Below are positions 1 to 8,338 of a DNA stretch of 23,860 bases, in pieces. The stretch lies in contig CALLUD010000014.1 of NCBI GenBank assembly GCA_938011325.1, positions 1-23,860 on the forward strand, given 5' to 3'. Source of the DNA: an uncultured Spartobacteria bacterium (lineage in GTDB: Bacteria; Verrucomicrobiota; Verrucomicrobiia; Chthoniobacterales; JAATET01). The notes beneath the pieces are model-generated. The model was not told the DNA's origin, searched no databases, and saw nothing but the letters and a program-made list of their open reading frames with translations. The stretch's first letter is position 1. The number at the start of each line of letters is the position of its first letter. Both the position numbers and the translations under genes were made by a program.

Positions 1-1952
1 TACAGCATCTTCCGGTAGGTCGCGAGGGCGAGCAGCGGGAAGTGCAGGCGATACATGCCGTAGCGGAGATAGAACACGCGCGGGAAGCCCGTGCCCGTGG
101 TCTCGTCCTCGGTCCAGGAGCCATCTTCGTTCTGGGTCTGGATGAGATACGCGACGCCGCGCCGGATCGACTCGCGGTTCGGATCGCCGCAGGCGCACAG
201 GCCCATGAGCGCCCATGCGGTCTGGCTCGCCGTGCTCGGGCCGACGCCTTTCAGGCTCGGGAAATCGTAGCTTTCACACGTCTCGCCCCAGCCGCCGTCG
301 TCGTTCTGACAACTCTCAAGCCAGTCGCGGCCACGGCGGATCCATTCCTGGTCCATGTTTTCGCCGATGGCGCCAAGGCCGCGCAGGGCCTGCCACGTGC
401 CGTAGATGTAATTCACGCCCCAGCGGCCATACCACGAGCCGTCGGCCTCCTGCGTGTCGCGCAGATAACGCACGGCGCGTCGCACGAGCGGGCTGTTGCG
501 GTCGTGGCCGAGGTAGCCGAGCAACTCGAGCACGCGGGCGGTGAGATCGCTGCAGGTGGGATCGAGAATCGCATTGTGGTCGGCAAACGGAACGTGCTCG
601 AGCCACTTTGCGGTGACGTCCTTGTCGAACGCCGCCCATCCGCCGTCGCTGCATTGGAAGCTGAGCAACCAGCGCAGGGCGCGATCGAATTGCTCCTTTC
701 GCCGGGCGGGATCCCTCGGCGCGACGTGGCGCAGCGCCATGAGCACCATCATCGTGTCGTCGGTGTCGGGATAGTAGATGTTCTCGTGCTCGAACGCCCA
801 GCCGGAAGCCTCCGGATGCGGGTTTTTGACCTGCCAGTCGCCCCGGAAACGCACCTCGCGTTCCTCGAGCCATGCGGCGGCGCGGGCGAGCGCGGGATGG
901 TTCTTGTCCACGCCCGACTCGCCAAGCGCGATCGTCGAGATCGCGGTATCCCAGACCGGCGAGAGGCACGGCTGGATGCGGAAATCATCGCCGTCGTCCA
1001 CGAACAGGCCCGCGAAATCGCGGTCGGCCTTTTGCACGAGCGGATGGTCCTCCGGATACCCGAGGGCGCGGAGCGCCATCATCGCATTGAGCATTGCCGG
1101 GAAAATTGCGGCGAGTCCCTCGCTCCCCTCGCCCATGCGCTCGGTCATCCAGCGCTCAACCTCCTTGAGCGCGCGCTTGCGGAGCGGATGCACGGGCAGC
1201 TTGTCGTAGAGCTTGAGCACCCAGTCGCAGCGGAGGAAAAAGTTTTTCCATGCCCAGAATCGCGGGTCCTTCTTGAGCGACAGGTCCGTGTTTTCCATGC
1301 CGGCGGGATACAGCTCGTGGAGCTGCATCGCGGCGGGCAGATGCCGGATTGGCTTGAGGTGATTGAGAATCGTGAGCGGCGCGAGAATCGGCCGCGACCA
1401 TGACGACATCTCGTAGATGTTGAAGAAGAACCAGCGCGGCAGGAGGAAGATCTCCGGCGGGATCGTAGGCAGGTATTTCCACGGGAACTGGCCGAGCAGC
1501 GCGAGGTAGAGCTTCCCGTAGGTGTTCATTGCGGGGATGCCACCGAGGCGCAGGACGTTCGCCCGGGCCTCGCGCATCCATGCCGCGTTTGGCGAGTCCC
1601 CCGCCAGCTTGAGCGCGAAGTAGCCTTTTACCGAGGCATTGATCTCGCTCGGACCGCCGACGTAGATGTTCCACCCGCCATCGGGGAGCTGCCGGCGGCG
1701 GATGTGGCGCGCGCACTTTTCCTGCAGGGTCTCGTCCACCTTCCCGCACCAGTGCATGTAGAGGATGTAGTCGGAGCACAGCGTGGTATCGACGGTGAGC
1801 TCCTGCTCCCAATGGCCATCCTCCTCCTGGATGGAAAGCAGGTAATTCTGCGCCGCGGCGATGGTCTCATCGAGGGTGCGCCGCGTCGGCGTGAACGTGG
1901 GCGCGGGCGCGCCGGCCTCTTCGAAAGGAATGATGCGGGCCGTGTGTTCCAT
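1..1952 (-). CDS. shc: Squalene-hopene cyclase, C-terminus cut by window edge
   Basis: Cyclises squalene to hopene/hopanol at the inner membrane, the committed step of hopanoid synthesis. The reading frame from ATG at 1952 stays open to the window edge for 650 codons; family members are about 630-690 residues, so only a few residues are probably missing. The catalytic acid motif of the family, DxDD, is present as DTDD at residues 396-399. QW-type repeats typical of triterpene cyclases are visible, for example EEDGHW (about 43-48), DGGWNIY (91-97), QCSDGGW and QNDDGGWGE further on. The start overlaps the hpnH stop by one base (TAATG), which implies translational coupling and one transcript with hpnH. 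Family assignment is secure; it is the ordinary hopanoid cyclase rather than a sterol cyclase, judging by its hpnH partner. Confidence 0.95.
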   Translation of the reverse strand, partial: MEHTARIIPFEEAGAPAPTFTPTRRTLDETIAAAQNYLLSIQEEDGHWEQELTVDTTLCSDYILYMHWCGKVDETLQEKCARHIRRRQLPDGGWNIYVGGPSEINASVKGYFALKLAGDSPNAAWMREARANVLRLGGIPAMNTYGKLYLALLGQFPWKYLPTIPPEIFLLPRWFFFNIYEMSSWSRPILAPLTILNHLKPIRHLPAAMQLHELYPAGMENTDLSLKKDPRFWAWKNFFLRCDWVLKLYDKLPVHPLRKRALKEVERWMTERMGEGSEGLAAIFPAMLNAMMALRALGYPEDHPLVQKADRDFAGLFVDDGDDFRIQPCLSPVWDTAISTIALGESGVDKNHPALARAAAWLEEREVRFRGDWQVKNPHPEASGWAFEHENIYYPDTDDTMMVLMALRHVAPRDPARRKEQFDRALRWLLSFQCSDGGWAAFDKDVTAKWLEHVPFADHNAILDPTCSDLTARVLELLGYLGHDRNSPLVRRAVRYLRDTQEADGSWYGRWGVNYIYGTWQALRGLGAIGENMDQEWIRRGRDWLESCQNDDGGWGETCESYDFPSLKGVGPSTASQTAWALMGLCACGDPNRESIRRGVAYLIQTQNEDGSWTEDETTGTGFPRVFYLRYGMYRLHFPLLALATYRKML

Positions 1953-3238
1953 TACGCGGCAGCGGCGGCGGGTTTCTGCGGGCGGCCCGTCTTGTGGCCA
2001 TTCCCGGCGGAGACTCCGTTGAACGCCTGCACCTGGGCGCCCTCGGGTCGCGGCTTGGGTTTGGGTCCGAAGTTGAATTTCACATTCTTCCACGTGTCGC
2101 CGGGCAAGGGATTGCGTCCCAATGCGGCGCTCGGCTCGTAGCCACAGTGCACCATGCAGTTTTCGCAGCGTTTGTCTTTTGCGACGCCGTTGATCACGCC
2201 GTAGTTGCCCCACTCCGTTTTCTCGAGCAGGTCGCGGTAGCTGGCGTGATGCGCGTCGGTCATGAGGTAGCACGGGCCTTTCCAACCCCGGACGTTGCGC
2301 GTCGGGATCGCCCATGCCGAGCATTCCAGGTCGCGGTTGCCCGCGAGAAAGTCGAGATACACCGGCGTGCCGAAAAACGAATAGCGCTCGCCCCACTCGC
2401 GGATGTCCTTGAACTTCTGCTTCGTCGCCGCGCGGGTGAGGAAGAAATTCTCCGGCTGGAGGTTCAGCCGCTTGCGCATGTCTTCCTTGGCCGAGTCGTA
2501 GTCGTAGCCGGGCGAAATCGTGTGCCCGTCCACGCCGAGCCACGAGAGATAGTCGAACATCTGCCGCAGCTCCTCCATGTCGGTCTCCTTGTAAACGGTC
2601 GTGTTCGTGGCGACCTGATACCCGAGAATCTTCGCCATGCGGATCGCGGCGATGCATTCCTTGAAGACGCCCTCGCGCTCCACGATGAGGTCGTGCGTGC
2701 GCTCGAGACCGTCGAGATGGACGTTCCAATACATCCAGCGGGACGGCGCGATGGTCGGCTCGCCCACCTTCCTGGGATTGCGCACCTCCTCGGCCTGCAC
2801 CTCGGTGATGAGGTCGGCATCGGCGAGTTCGCGAAGCTTTTTATCGATGAGTTCGGGATTCCGGGTGCGCTCCGCGGCCATCCAGTCGCGCATCTTTTTG
2901 CGCATGAACATCCCGTTCGTGCAGATGTAAACGATGCGCCCCTGCTCCAGCAGGCCGGCGACGAGCGCCTCGATGTGCGGATAAATGAGCGGCTCGCCGC
3001 CGCAGATGGAAATCATCGGGGCTCCGCATTCCTCCGCCGCGCCGAGGCAGTCCTCGAGTGACATCACGTCCTTGAGCGACGTGGAGTATTCGCGGATGCG
3101 CCCGCACCCCGTGCAGGTGAGATTGCAGGTGTGCAATGGCTCGAGCTGCAGCACGGTCGCGAATTTCTCCACCCCGCGAAGCTTCTTCCCGACGATATAC
3201 CCGGCAATCTTCGCGGTGAGGGCCAACGGAAACCTCAT
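1952..3238 (-). CDS. hpnH: Adenosyl-hopane synthase HpnH (radical SAM)
   Basis: Radical SAM enzyme that adds the 5'-deoxyadenosyl group to hopene, giving adenosylhopane, the precursor of extended hopanoids. The [4Fe-4S] motif CNLTCTGC places the three cysteines at residues 38, 42 and 45. It is followed by GGEP, the SAM-binding motif, in ISICGGEPLIYPHIEAL, and by a C-terminal cysteine cluster (CENCMVHCGYEP). At 428 residues it is longer than HpnH proteins I know (about 330-390). The extra length seems to lie in a charged insertion of roughly 40 residues after the CTNGMFMRKK segment, before the VHLDGLERTHD strand, and in a Pro/Ala-rich C-terminal tail. It is the upstream gene of the hpnH-shc pair and probably carries the promoter in the 201-base gap upstream (3239-3439). 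Confidence 0.94.
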   Translation of the reverse strand: MRFPLALTAKIAGYIVGKKLRGVEKFATVLQLEPLHTCNLTCTGCGRIREYSTSLKDVMSLEDCLGAAEECGAPMISICGGEPLIYPHIEALVAGLLEQGRIVYICTNGMFMRKKMRDWMAAERTRNPELIDKKLRELADADLITEVQAEEVRNPRKVGEPTIAPSRWMYWNVHLDGLERTHDLIVEREGVFKECIAAIRMAKILGYQVATNTTVYKETDMEELRQMFDYLSWLGVDGHTISPGYDYDSAKEDMRKRLNLQPENFFLTRAATKQKFKDIREWGERYSFFGTPVYLDFLAGNRDLECSAWAIPTRNVRGWKGPCYLMTDAHHASYRDLLEKTEWGNYGVINGVAKDKRCENCMVHCGYEPSAALGRNPLPGDTWKNVKFNFGPKPKPRPEGAQVQAFNGVSAGNGHKTGRPQKPAAAAA

Positions 3239-3365
3239 ACGCGGGCGAGCGTAGCAATCGACATGCCCCGGTCAAGCTCCCCACGGATTTCCCTGTCTCG
3301 TTCGGCACCGAGCGTGCGGATTCTTGCCCCCCTGCAGATGCCTCTCCGCAAAGTCGAAAGCGCCC

Positions 3366-3379
3366 GTGCAGGCCTGCAC
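3366..3379. promoter_or_regulatory. 14-bp perfect palindrome upstream of hpnH
   Basis: GTGCAGGCCTGCAC is a perfect 14-bp dyad in the noncoding gap between hpnH and the NYN gene, about 130 bases upstream of the hpnH start. It could be an operator for the hopanoid genes or a chance palindrome. Nothing else in the 3239-3439 gap is recognisable. Confidence 0.25.
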
Positions 3380-3439
3380 ATGGCATTCCGAAAAATCGGA
3401 TGGCCCGTTGCAGCACTGCAAGCCACGGTCCGGCAACTC

Positions 3440-4264
3440 CTAGTCGGTCGAGCTGACGATGTAGCCGCCGGATTTTTCGTCGGCCTCGAGTTTGAGGATG
3501 CCCTGCTTTTCCGCCGCCTTCAGGAGGTCGTTGAAGGAACGAAAGCCGTGGGCGCGCTCGTTGAAGCCCGGATTGCGGCGTTTGATTGCCTGCTTGATCG
3601 CGGAGCCCCAGATCTTCGCGTCCTTCCCCCGCTCGCTTGCGAGGGCCTCGAGGGTCGCGGCCACCTGGTCGAGTGCCTGCTCGAGCGTCGGCCCGGCGAC
3701 GTCGGTGGGCGTTTCCTCGGCCTTTTCCTCCTTCGCGTCGGGCTTGCGCCGCGTGCGGGAGCGTGAGGCGCGCTTCGGCTTGCCGTGCTCGCGCACGAGG
3801 TCGTCGTAGTAAATGAACTCGTCGCAATTGTTGATGAAGAGGTCGGAGCTGGAGTTTTTGACCCCCATGCCGATGACCGTCTTCGCGTTTTCGCGCAATT
3901 TGCTGACGAGCGGGGAAAAATCGGAGTCGCCGCTCAGAATCACGAACGTGTCGAGGTGCTGTTTCGTGTAGCAGAGGTCGAGCGCGTCCACGACCATGCG
4001 GATGTCGGCGGAGTTTTTTCCCGACTGGCGCACGTGTGGAATCTCGATCAACTCGAAGGCGGCCTCGTGCAGGTCGCGCTTGAATTCCTTGTAACGGTCG
4101 AAGTCGCAATACGCCTTCTTCACGACGATGTGGCCGCGCAGGAGCAGGCGCTCGAGGACGAGCTTGATGTCGAATCGCGGAAATTTCGCGTCCTTGGTCC
4201 CGAGCGCGATGTTCTCGAGATCGAGGAAGACGGCCATGGTTGCACTGCTGTCCGCGTCGTTCAT
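3440..4264 (-). CDS. NYN-domain putative RNase with C-terminal LOTUS/OST-HTH domain
   Basis: The first 155 residues form a NYN (LabA/DUF88) domain, a PIN-like metal-dependent RNase fold. Its acidic residues are visible: D15 in FLDLEN, D87 in NSADIRMVVDAL, and D113/D115 in SGDSDFSPL. A basic, low-complexity linker (about 162-195, KPKRASRSRTRRK then acidic) leads to a C-terminal domain (about 195-272) that looks like an OST-HTH/LOTUS RNA-binding module (AIKRRNPGFNERAHGFRSFNDLLKAA in pieces). This architecture is known in bacteria, and a role in RNA turnover or surveillance is inferred. The annotated start gives a short N-terminus; ATG at residue 10 is possible, and neither has a good ribosome binding site. 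It is transcribed alone, divergent from the following lipoprotein gene. The domain call is firm; the substrate is unknown. Confidence 0.85.
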   Translation of the reverse strand: MNDADSSATMAVFLDLENIALGTKDAKFPRFDIKLVLERLLLRGHIVVKKAYCDFDRYKEFKRDLHEAAFELIEIPHVRQSGKNSADIRMVVDALDLCYTKQHLDTFVILSGDSDFSPLVSKLRENAKTVIGMGVKNSSSDLFINNCDEFIYYDDLVREHGKPKRASRSRTRRKPDAKEEKAEETPTDVAGPTLEQALDQVAATLEALASERGKDAKIWGSAIKQAIKRRNPGFNERAHGFRSFNDLLKAAEKQGILKLEADEKSGGYIVSSTD

Positions 4265-4349
4265 CGCCGCAGGCTATGCGAAAGGCTCCGGGTTCGACAA
4301 TGCGCGCATTTGACGGCCACCCGCCGCGACAAACGCGATCTTCCAGACC

Positions 4350-4721
4350 ATGAAAACCATTTCTCTCCTTTTGCCGGCCGTGGCTCTGGCCGCCCTCGCC
4401 GGCTGCACGACGGATCGATACGGGCGCGTTGTGCCGCCGGACCCGATTGGCCGGGCGCTGGTGGACGCGATCGACCCGGTTTACGAGCCGCAGGAATACG
4501 TGGTGGTGAACGACCCGCCGCCGCGCCGTCGCGATGTGCGGCCCGTGGCGCCGAATGCCGATGCCGTGTGGGTCGACGGCCACCATGACTGGCGCGGGAA
4601 CCGCTGGGTGTGGGTGCCGGGGCGTTACGTGTCGAGGCCGAGACCGGGTGCGAACTACGTGCCGGGCGAATACTACGTGCGCAACGACCAGCGCTACTGG
4701 CGCTCGGGATACTGGCGGTAA
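4350..4721 (+). CDS. Small lipoprotein with YxWxPGxW-type repeats
   Basis: A 123-residue protein with a lipoprotein signal peptide: MKT, a hydrophobic stretch, and lipobox LAGC with the lipidated cysteine at 19. After a Pro/Arg-rich linker the C-terminal half has aromatic repeats of the kind W-V-x-G-H-x-D-W...W-V-W-V-P-G-R-Y and Y-V-P-G-E-Y-Y. These resemble the YxWxPGxW family of short exported proteins with unknown biochemical role. It should be anchored in the outer membrane, because the residue after Cys is Thr and there is no Asp retention signal. It is the first of two consecutive lipoprotein genes on the plus strand. Confidence 0.8.
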   Translation: MKTISLLLPAVALAALAGCTTDRYGRVVPPDPIGRALVDAIDPVYEPQEYVVVNDPPPRRRDVRPVAPNADAVWVDGHHDWRGNRWVWVPGRYVSRPRPGANYVPGEYYVRNDQRYWRSGYWR

Positions 4722-4817
4722 ATCGTCTCGTCCCCTCTCACGCAAGGCGAAGCGGCGCGAAACATCGTCGCTTCGCGGACATTGCCAACCGGGACATTCC
4801 CGTTTAGTGATGCAGCC

Positions 4818-5225
4818 GTGATTCGTTCCCTGGTTGCTCTGATGTTGTGCGTCGGTATGAGTGCCTGCACGACGTTGCAGTCCACCGGACCGACCGAGTT
4901 TTTTGCCAATCACCCGGATGGCCCGGCGCGAATCAAGATCACCCGTGGAATCGGCGGAGGGTCCATCTCGGTATGGACCGGCAACGAATGGTCGCCGCCG
5001 CGCCCGATGGAGAAGATTCCCATGTCGGAGCCACCCTTCAGCACCAACCCCGGGCTCAAGGACCTGCTCGTCGCCGCCTACCGGATCGACGGCTTTGTGT
5101 TCTACGAATTCAAGCCCGACGCGATCGTGCGAGGCCAGAAACTCCCCAGCCGGTATATGCTGGACCCCGGCGGCTTCGCCTACAAGACGAAGAACCCGCC
5201 ACCCAAGGTGACGGAGATTCCCTAG
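4818..5225 (+). CDS. Hypothetical lipoprotein
   Basis: No family recognised. The signal peptide reads VIRSLVALMLCVGMSAC, with a lipobox-like MSAC and the cysteine at 17 if the GTG at 4818 is the start. That start gives the expected short basic n-region. An in-frame ATG at 4782 would add 12 residues without a positive charge and is the alternative; neither has a clear ribosome binding site. The mature part is about 118 residues, soluble, with no membrane segment and no recognisable catalytic motif. It follows the preceding lipoprotein gene by about 100 bases. Its stop codon overlaps the stop of the convergent glycosidase gene by three bases (TAG at 5223-5225 against 5222-5224). Confidence 0.72.
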   Translation: MIRSLVALMLCVGMSACTTLQSTGPTEFFANHPDGPARIKITRGIGGGSISVWTGNEWSPPRPMEKIPMSEPPFSTNPGLKDLLVAAYRIDGFVFYEFKPDAIVRGQKLPSRYMLDPGGFAYKTKNPPPKVTEIP

Positions 5226-6562
5226 TCCGCCGCCACGGCGCGCACGCGCGGCGCGCCCTTTTGAATGATGCCGCGATAGACGCGCGCCGAGGGTTTCAGC
5301 TCGCGAACGAACGTCTCCGGGTTCATGTGCGCGAGGCCAAACGTGGCCTTGTAGCCCCAGTGCCATTCGTAGTTGTCGGCGAGCGACCAGTGGAAATACC
5401 CGCGCACGTCGTGGCCGTCGTTCATGGCCCGCGCGACGGCGTCGATGTGTTCTTCGAGGTAGGTGATGCGCTGGTTGTCGTCGGCCGTCGCGATCCCGTT
5501 TTCGGTGATCATCATCGGCTTGCCGTAGCGGTCGCCGACGAAGGCGATCTGTTTGTAGAGCGCGTCGGGATCGATGTCCCAGCCCATTTCCGTGTAGTGC
5601 TTCCCGTGGTGCGTGCCGATGAGGAGCATGCTCACCGGGCCGGCGACCTGCGAGTAGTAGTAGTTGAAGCCGATGATGTCGGCGGTTTCGTAAACGCGGT
5701 CGAGGTGGTCGAAATTCGTGTGCTGCATGAAGTTCCAGAACCACGAGAAAACATGCAGCGGCGACCTCTTCCACCACGGGAGCGCCTCGACGGTCAGCAC
5801 GAGCGCGTCCGGATTTTCACGCCGGATGATCGCCGCGGCGTCGCGAAACGCGGCGGCGCTGGAGTCGATCGCCTTGTTGTAGTTGCTGAAATTGAAAAGC
5901 TGCGCCGGGGGCCACATGCCGCCGATGTAGGCGGTCGTGATCTGTCCGTTCGGCTCGTTCTGCGGCGCGTAGTAGCGCACCTGCGGTCCCATCGCGCGAA
6001 CGACCTTCCCGACATAGGCCTGCCAGCGTGGTGCGAAGTCGGGGTGCAGCCAGTTTGACCGCCCCGGCTTCCGCCGGTCGTAGAGCCAGTCGGGGAACGT
6101 GAAATGCCACAGGCAGACGACCGGCTCGATGCCGGCGGCCTTCAGCTTTCGCGCCATGCCGACGTAGCGGCGAAGCGCCTCCTCGTTGTAAACGCCGGGC
6201 TTCGGCTCGATGCGCGCCCATTCGAGGCTGAACCGGTAGTGCGTGACGCCGATTTCCTTCAGCGCTTCGAGGTCCTTGTCGAAGTGGCTCCAGGTGTAGA
6301 GCGCGTTGCCCTTCTCCGGCGCCTTCCCCTGCGAGACGAGAATGTCCCAGTCGGTCGAAAAATATTCCGGCGTGCCGGGCTTCACGTCGGGGTCCTCGTA
6401 TTGGTAGCTGCTCGTCGAGATGCCCCACGCGAACGGGCCGGTCTTCACCTTCGCCCATTCGGCGCGCTGTTCGGGAGTGGCCTGCGGAATTTTCGGTGGG
6501 GAGATACAGCCCGACAACAGGGTGCAGGTGGCGAGCATGGCCAGGGATCGGGGGGACAACAC
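5222..6562 (-). CDS. GH1 family beta-glycosidase, lipoprotein
   Basis: Retaining glycoside hydrolase of family 1 (beta-glucosidase type). With the GTG at 6562 as residue 1, the general acid/base glutamate is in QNEPNG (E203) and the nucleophile in MMITENGIA (E354), both expected GH1 motifs. The C-terminal GYFHWSLADNYEWHWGY is the usual aglycone/glucose-binding block. The N-terminus is a lipoprotein signal (LAMLATCTLLSGC, lipobox LSGC, Cys 19), so it acts in the periplasm or at the outer membrane, unlike most cytoplasmic GH1 enzymes. A longer reading to ATG 6664 would overlap trpA and bury the signal, so I reject it. A strong AAGGAGG sits 3 bases before GTG 6562 and 6 before TTG 6559; TTG may be the true start. 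The substrate cannot be read from the sequence. Confidence 0.9.
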   Translation of the reverse strand: MLSPRSLAMLATCTLLSGCISPPKIPQATPEQRAEWAKVKTGPFAWGISTSSYQYEDPDVKPGTPEYFSTDWDILVSQGKAPEKGNALYTWSHFDKDLEALKEIGVTHYRFSLEWARIEPKPGVYNEEALRRYVGMARKLKAAGIEPVVCLWHFTFPDWLYDRRKPGRSNWLHPDFAPRWQAYVGKVVRAMGPQVRYYAPQNEPNGQITTAYIGGMWPPAQLFNFSNYNKAIDSSAAAFRDAAAIIRRENPDALVLTVEALPWWKRSPLHVFSWFWNFMQHTNFDHLDRVYETADIIGFNYYYSQVAGPVSMLLIGTHHGKHYTEMGWDIDPDALYKQIAFVGDRYGKPMMITENGIATADDNQRITYLEEHIDAVARAMNDGHDVRGYFHWSLADNYEWHWGYKATFGLAHMNPETFVRELKPSARVYRGIIQKGAPRVRAVAAD

Positions 6563-6565
6563 GTT

Positions 6566-6572
6566 CCTCCTT
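6566..6572 (-). promoter_or_regulatory. Shine-Dalgarno site deciding the GH1 start
   Basis: The minus strand reads AAGGAGG here, one of the few strong ribosome binding sites in the window. It is 3 bases from GTG 6562 and 6 from TTG 6559. It argues against the upstream ATG at 6664 and for a lipoprotein-type N-terminus. Confidence 0.75.
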
Positions 6573-6592
6573 CCTAACGGGATGGGCGTCGC

Positions 6593-6622
6593 TTGACAAC
6601 TTCCCGTCGCACCTGCTGGTTT
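6593..6622 (+). promoter_or_regulatory. Possible trpA promoter
   Basis: A perfect TTGACA (6593-6598) is followed after 18 bases by a poor -10, TGGTTT (6617-6622), just ahead of trpA ATG 6636. The -35 match is good and the -10 weak. It would drive trpA with a very short leader, divergently from the GH1 gene. Confidence 0.35.
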
Positions 6623-6635
6623 GATCCCCCGGCCC

Positions 6636-7442
6636 ATGAATCGCATCGACGCCTGTTTCGCCAATCTCCGCCAATCCGGCCGCGCCGGGTTTGTCGCCTA
6701 CATCACGGGCGGCGATCCGAGCCTCGATGCGACCGTCGATCTCGTGCTGGCCCTCGAACGTGCCGGAGTGGACATCGTCGAGCTGGGCGTGCCGTTTTCC
6801 GATCCGCTGGCCGATGGGGCCACGATCCAGGCCGCCGCGACCCGCGCCCTCGCCGCCGGAGCCAGCGTGCAGGGCATTCTGGATTGCGTGCGGCGGATTC
6901 GCGAGCGCTCGGAGATTCCGCTCGTCCTCTTCACCTACCTGAATCCGGTCTATGTTTACGGTTTCGACCGCTTTCATGCCGATGCCGCGCAGGCCGGGGC
7001 CGACGGCGTGCTGTTGCTCGATCTTCCTCCCGACGAGGCCGAACAGGACGCGACCTTTGCAAACACGCATGGCCTCAAGCTCATCCGTCTCGTCGCGCCG
7101 ACCACGCCGCCGGACCGCATGGAGCGCCTCGCAAACGCCGCGGAGGGTTTTCTCTACTATGTCTCCCGCGAAGGCGTTACCGGCGAGCAATCGACGCTCT
7201 CCGAATCGATCGGCGCCCAGGTCGCCGAGCTGCGACGCCACACCGATCTCCCGATCGCCGTTGGCTTCGGCATTTCCAACACCGACCAGGCCACCCAGGT
7301 TGCCCGGCAGGCGGACGCCGTCGTGGTGGGCAGCGCGATCGTGCGATGCATCGCGGAGCACGGCACGAGCCCCGATCTCATCGCGGAGGTCGAGGCATTC
7401 GTTCGTCCCCTCGCCTCCGCCGCCCACGAAGCCCGAAAATAA
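6636..7442 (+). CDS. trpA: Tryptophan synthase alpha subunit
   Basis: Cleaves indole-3-glycerol phosphate to indole and glyceraldehyde-3-phosphate; the indole is channelled to TrpB. With ATG 6636 as start, the catalytic residues fall at E49 (VELGVPFSDPLADG) and D60, exactly the numbering of the E. coli enzyme, which supports this start over ATG 6621. The TIM-barrel phosphate-binding region GFGISNTDQA and the VVGSAIVRCI segment are intact. The 268-residue length is normal. No other trp gene is in the window, so its trpB partner is probably encoded elsewhere or the gene is detached from the operon. It heads a run of plus-strand biosynthetic genes. Confidence 0.96.
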   Translation: MNRIDACFANLRQSGRAGFVAYITGGDPSLDATVDLVLALERAGVDIVELGVPFSDPLADGATIQAAATRALAAGASVQGILDCVRRIRERSEIPLVLFTYLNPVYVYGFDRFHADAAQAGADGVLLLDLPPDEAEQDATFANTHGLKLIRLVAPTTPPDRMERLANAAEGFLYYVSREGVTGEQSTLSESIGAQVAELRRHTDLPIAVGFGISNTDQATQVARQADAVVVGSAIVRCIAEHGTSPDLIAEVEAFVRPLASAAHEARK

Positions 7443-7507
7443 ACGGTTCGCCGCGTGTCGAACGACCTTGCGCGCGTGCGGGACCGGACGATAATGGCAC
7501 TTCTCTC

Positions 7508-8323
7508 ATGAATCTCGCATTCACCAAGATGAACGGAGCCGGCAACGACTTCGTCATGCTCGACAATCGTGACGGCTCGCTCGCATTGACCGCTGCGCAG
7601 ATCGAGCGGCTTTGCGACCGGCATCGCGGCATTGGCGCCGATGGATTGCTCCTCGTGGAGCCTGCGGACAATGGCGCGGATTTCCGCATGCGCTATTACA
7701 ACGCCGACGGCGGCGAAGCGGAAATGTGCGGCAATGGAGCCCGCTGCTTCGCGCGCTATGCCCGGCGCGTGGCCGGCTTCGAGGGCGAGGAGATTTCCTT
7801 TGCGACGCTCGCCGGCGTCATAACCGCGCGCTGCATGGGCGAGCAGGTGCAGCTCGATATGAGCGCGCCGCATTCCTACGCGCCCGCCGTGCCGCTGGAG
7901 ATCGAGGGCACGCTTCTGCTCGTTCACTTCATCAATACCGGAGTCCCCCACGCGGTCGTGTTTGTCGACGACCTCGAAAAGATCGACATCGTCCGGTTCG
8001 GCTCGGCCATCCGGCATCACGCGCATTTCTCGCCGAAGGGCACGAATGTGAATTTCGTCAACGTCCGCGCGCCGGGCGACATCGCGATCCGCACCTACGA
8101 GCGCGGCGTCGAGAATGAAACCCTCGCCTGCGGCACCGGCGTCGTGGCCTGCGCGTTGATTCATCATCTCGAATCCGGCGTGGCGGCTCCCGTGAAGGTG
8201 CTGGTGCGCGGCGGCGATACCCTCGAGGTCGGGTTTGCGCCCGGGAAGACGAGGGGCGAGTTTTCACGGGTCACCCTGACCGGACCCGCGGATTTCGTTT
8301 TCGACGGAACGGTTACGGTCTGA
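7508..8323 (+). CDS. dapF: Diaminopimelate epimerase
   Basis: Converts LL- to meso-diaminopimelate for lysine and peptidoglycan. The two catalytic cysteines are visible: C74 in EMCGNGARC and C208 in LACGTGVVAC. The N-terminal FTKMNGAGNDFVMLD motif fixes the start at ATG 7508. The same frame is open far upstream through trpA in another phase, but that is a shadow. The 271-residue length is typical. It lies 65 bases after trpA and 15 bases before dapA, so dapF-dapA-dapB-folK probably form one transcript. Confidence 0.97.
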   Translation: MNLAFTKMNGAGNDFVMLDNRDGSLALTAAQIERLCDRHRGIGADGLLLVEPADNGADFRMRYYNADGGEAEMCGNGARCFARYARRVAGFEGEEISFATLAGVITARCMGEQVQLDMSAPHSYAPAVPLEIEGTLLLVHFINTGVPHAVVFVDDLEKIDIVRFGSAIRHHAHFSPKGTNVNFVNVRAPGDIAIRTYERGVENETLACGTGVVACALIHHLESGVAAPVKVLVRGGDTLEVGFAPGKTRGEFSRVTLTGPADFVFDGTVTV

Positions 8324-8338
8324 TTCACTTTCCATCCC

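Noticed and set aside
2841..5777. A 978-codon minus-strand frame
   Set aside because: It runs in a different phase across hpnH, the NYN gene and the lipoprotein genes; its translation is low-complexity Arg/Ala/His, typical of GC-rich shadow frames.
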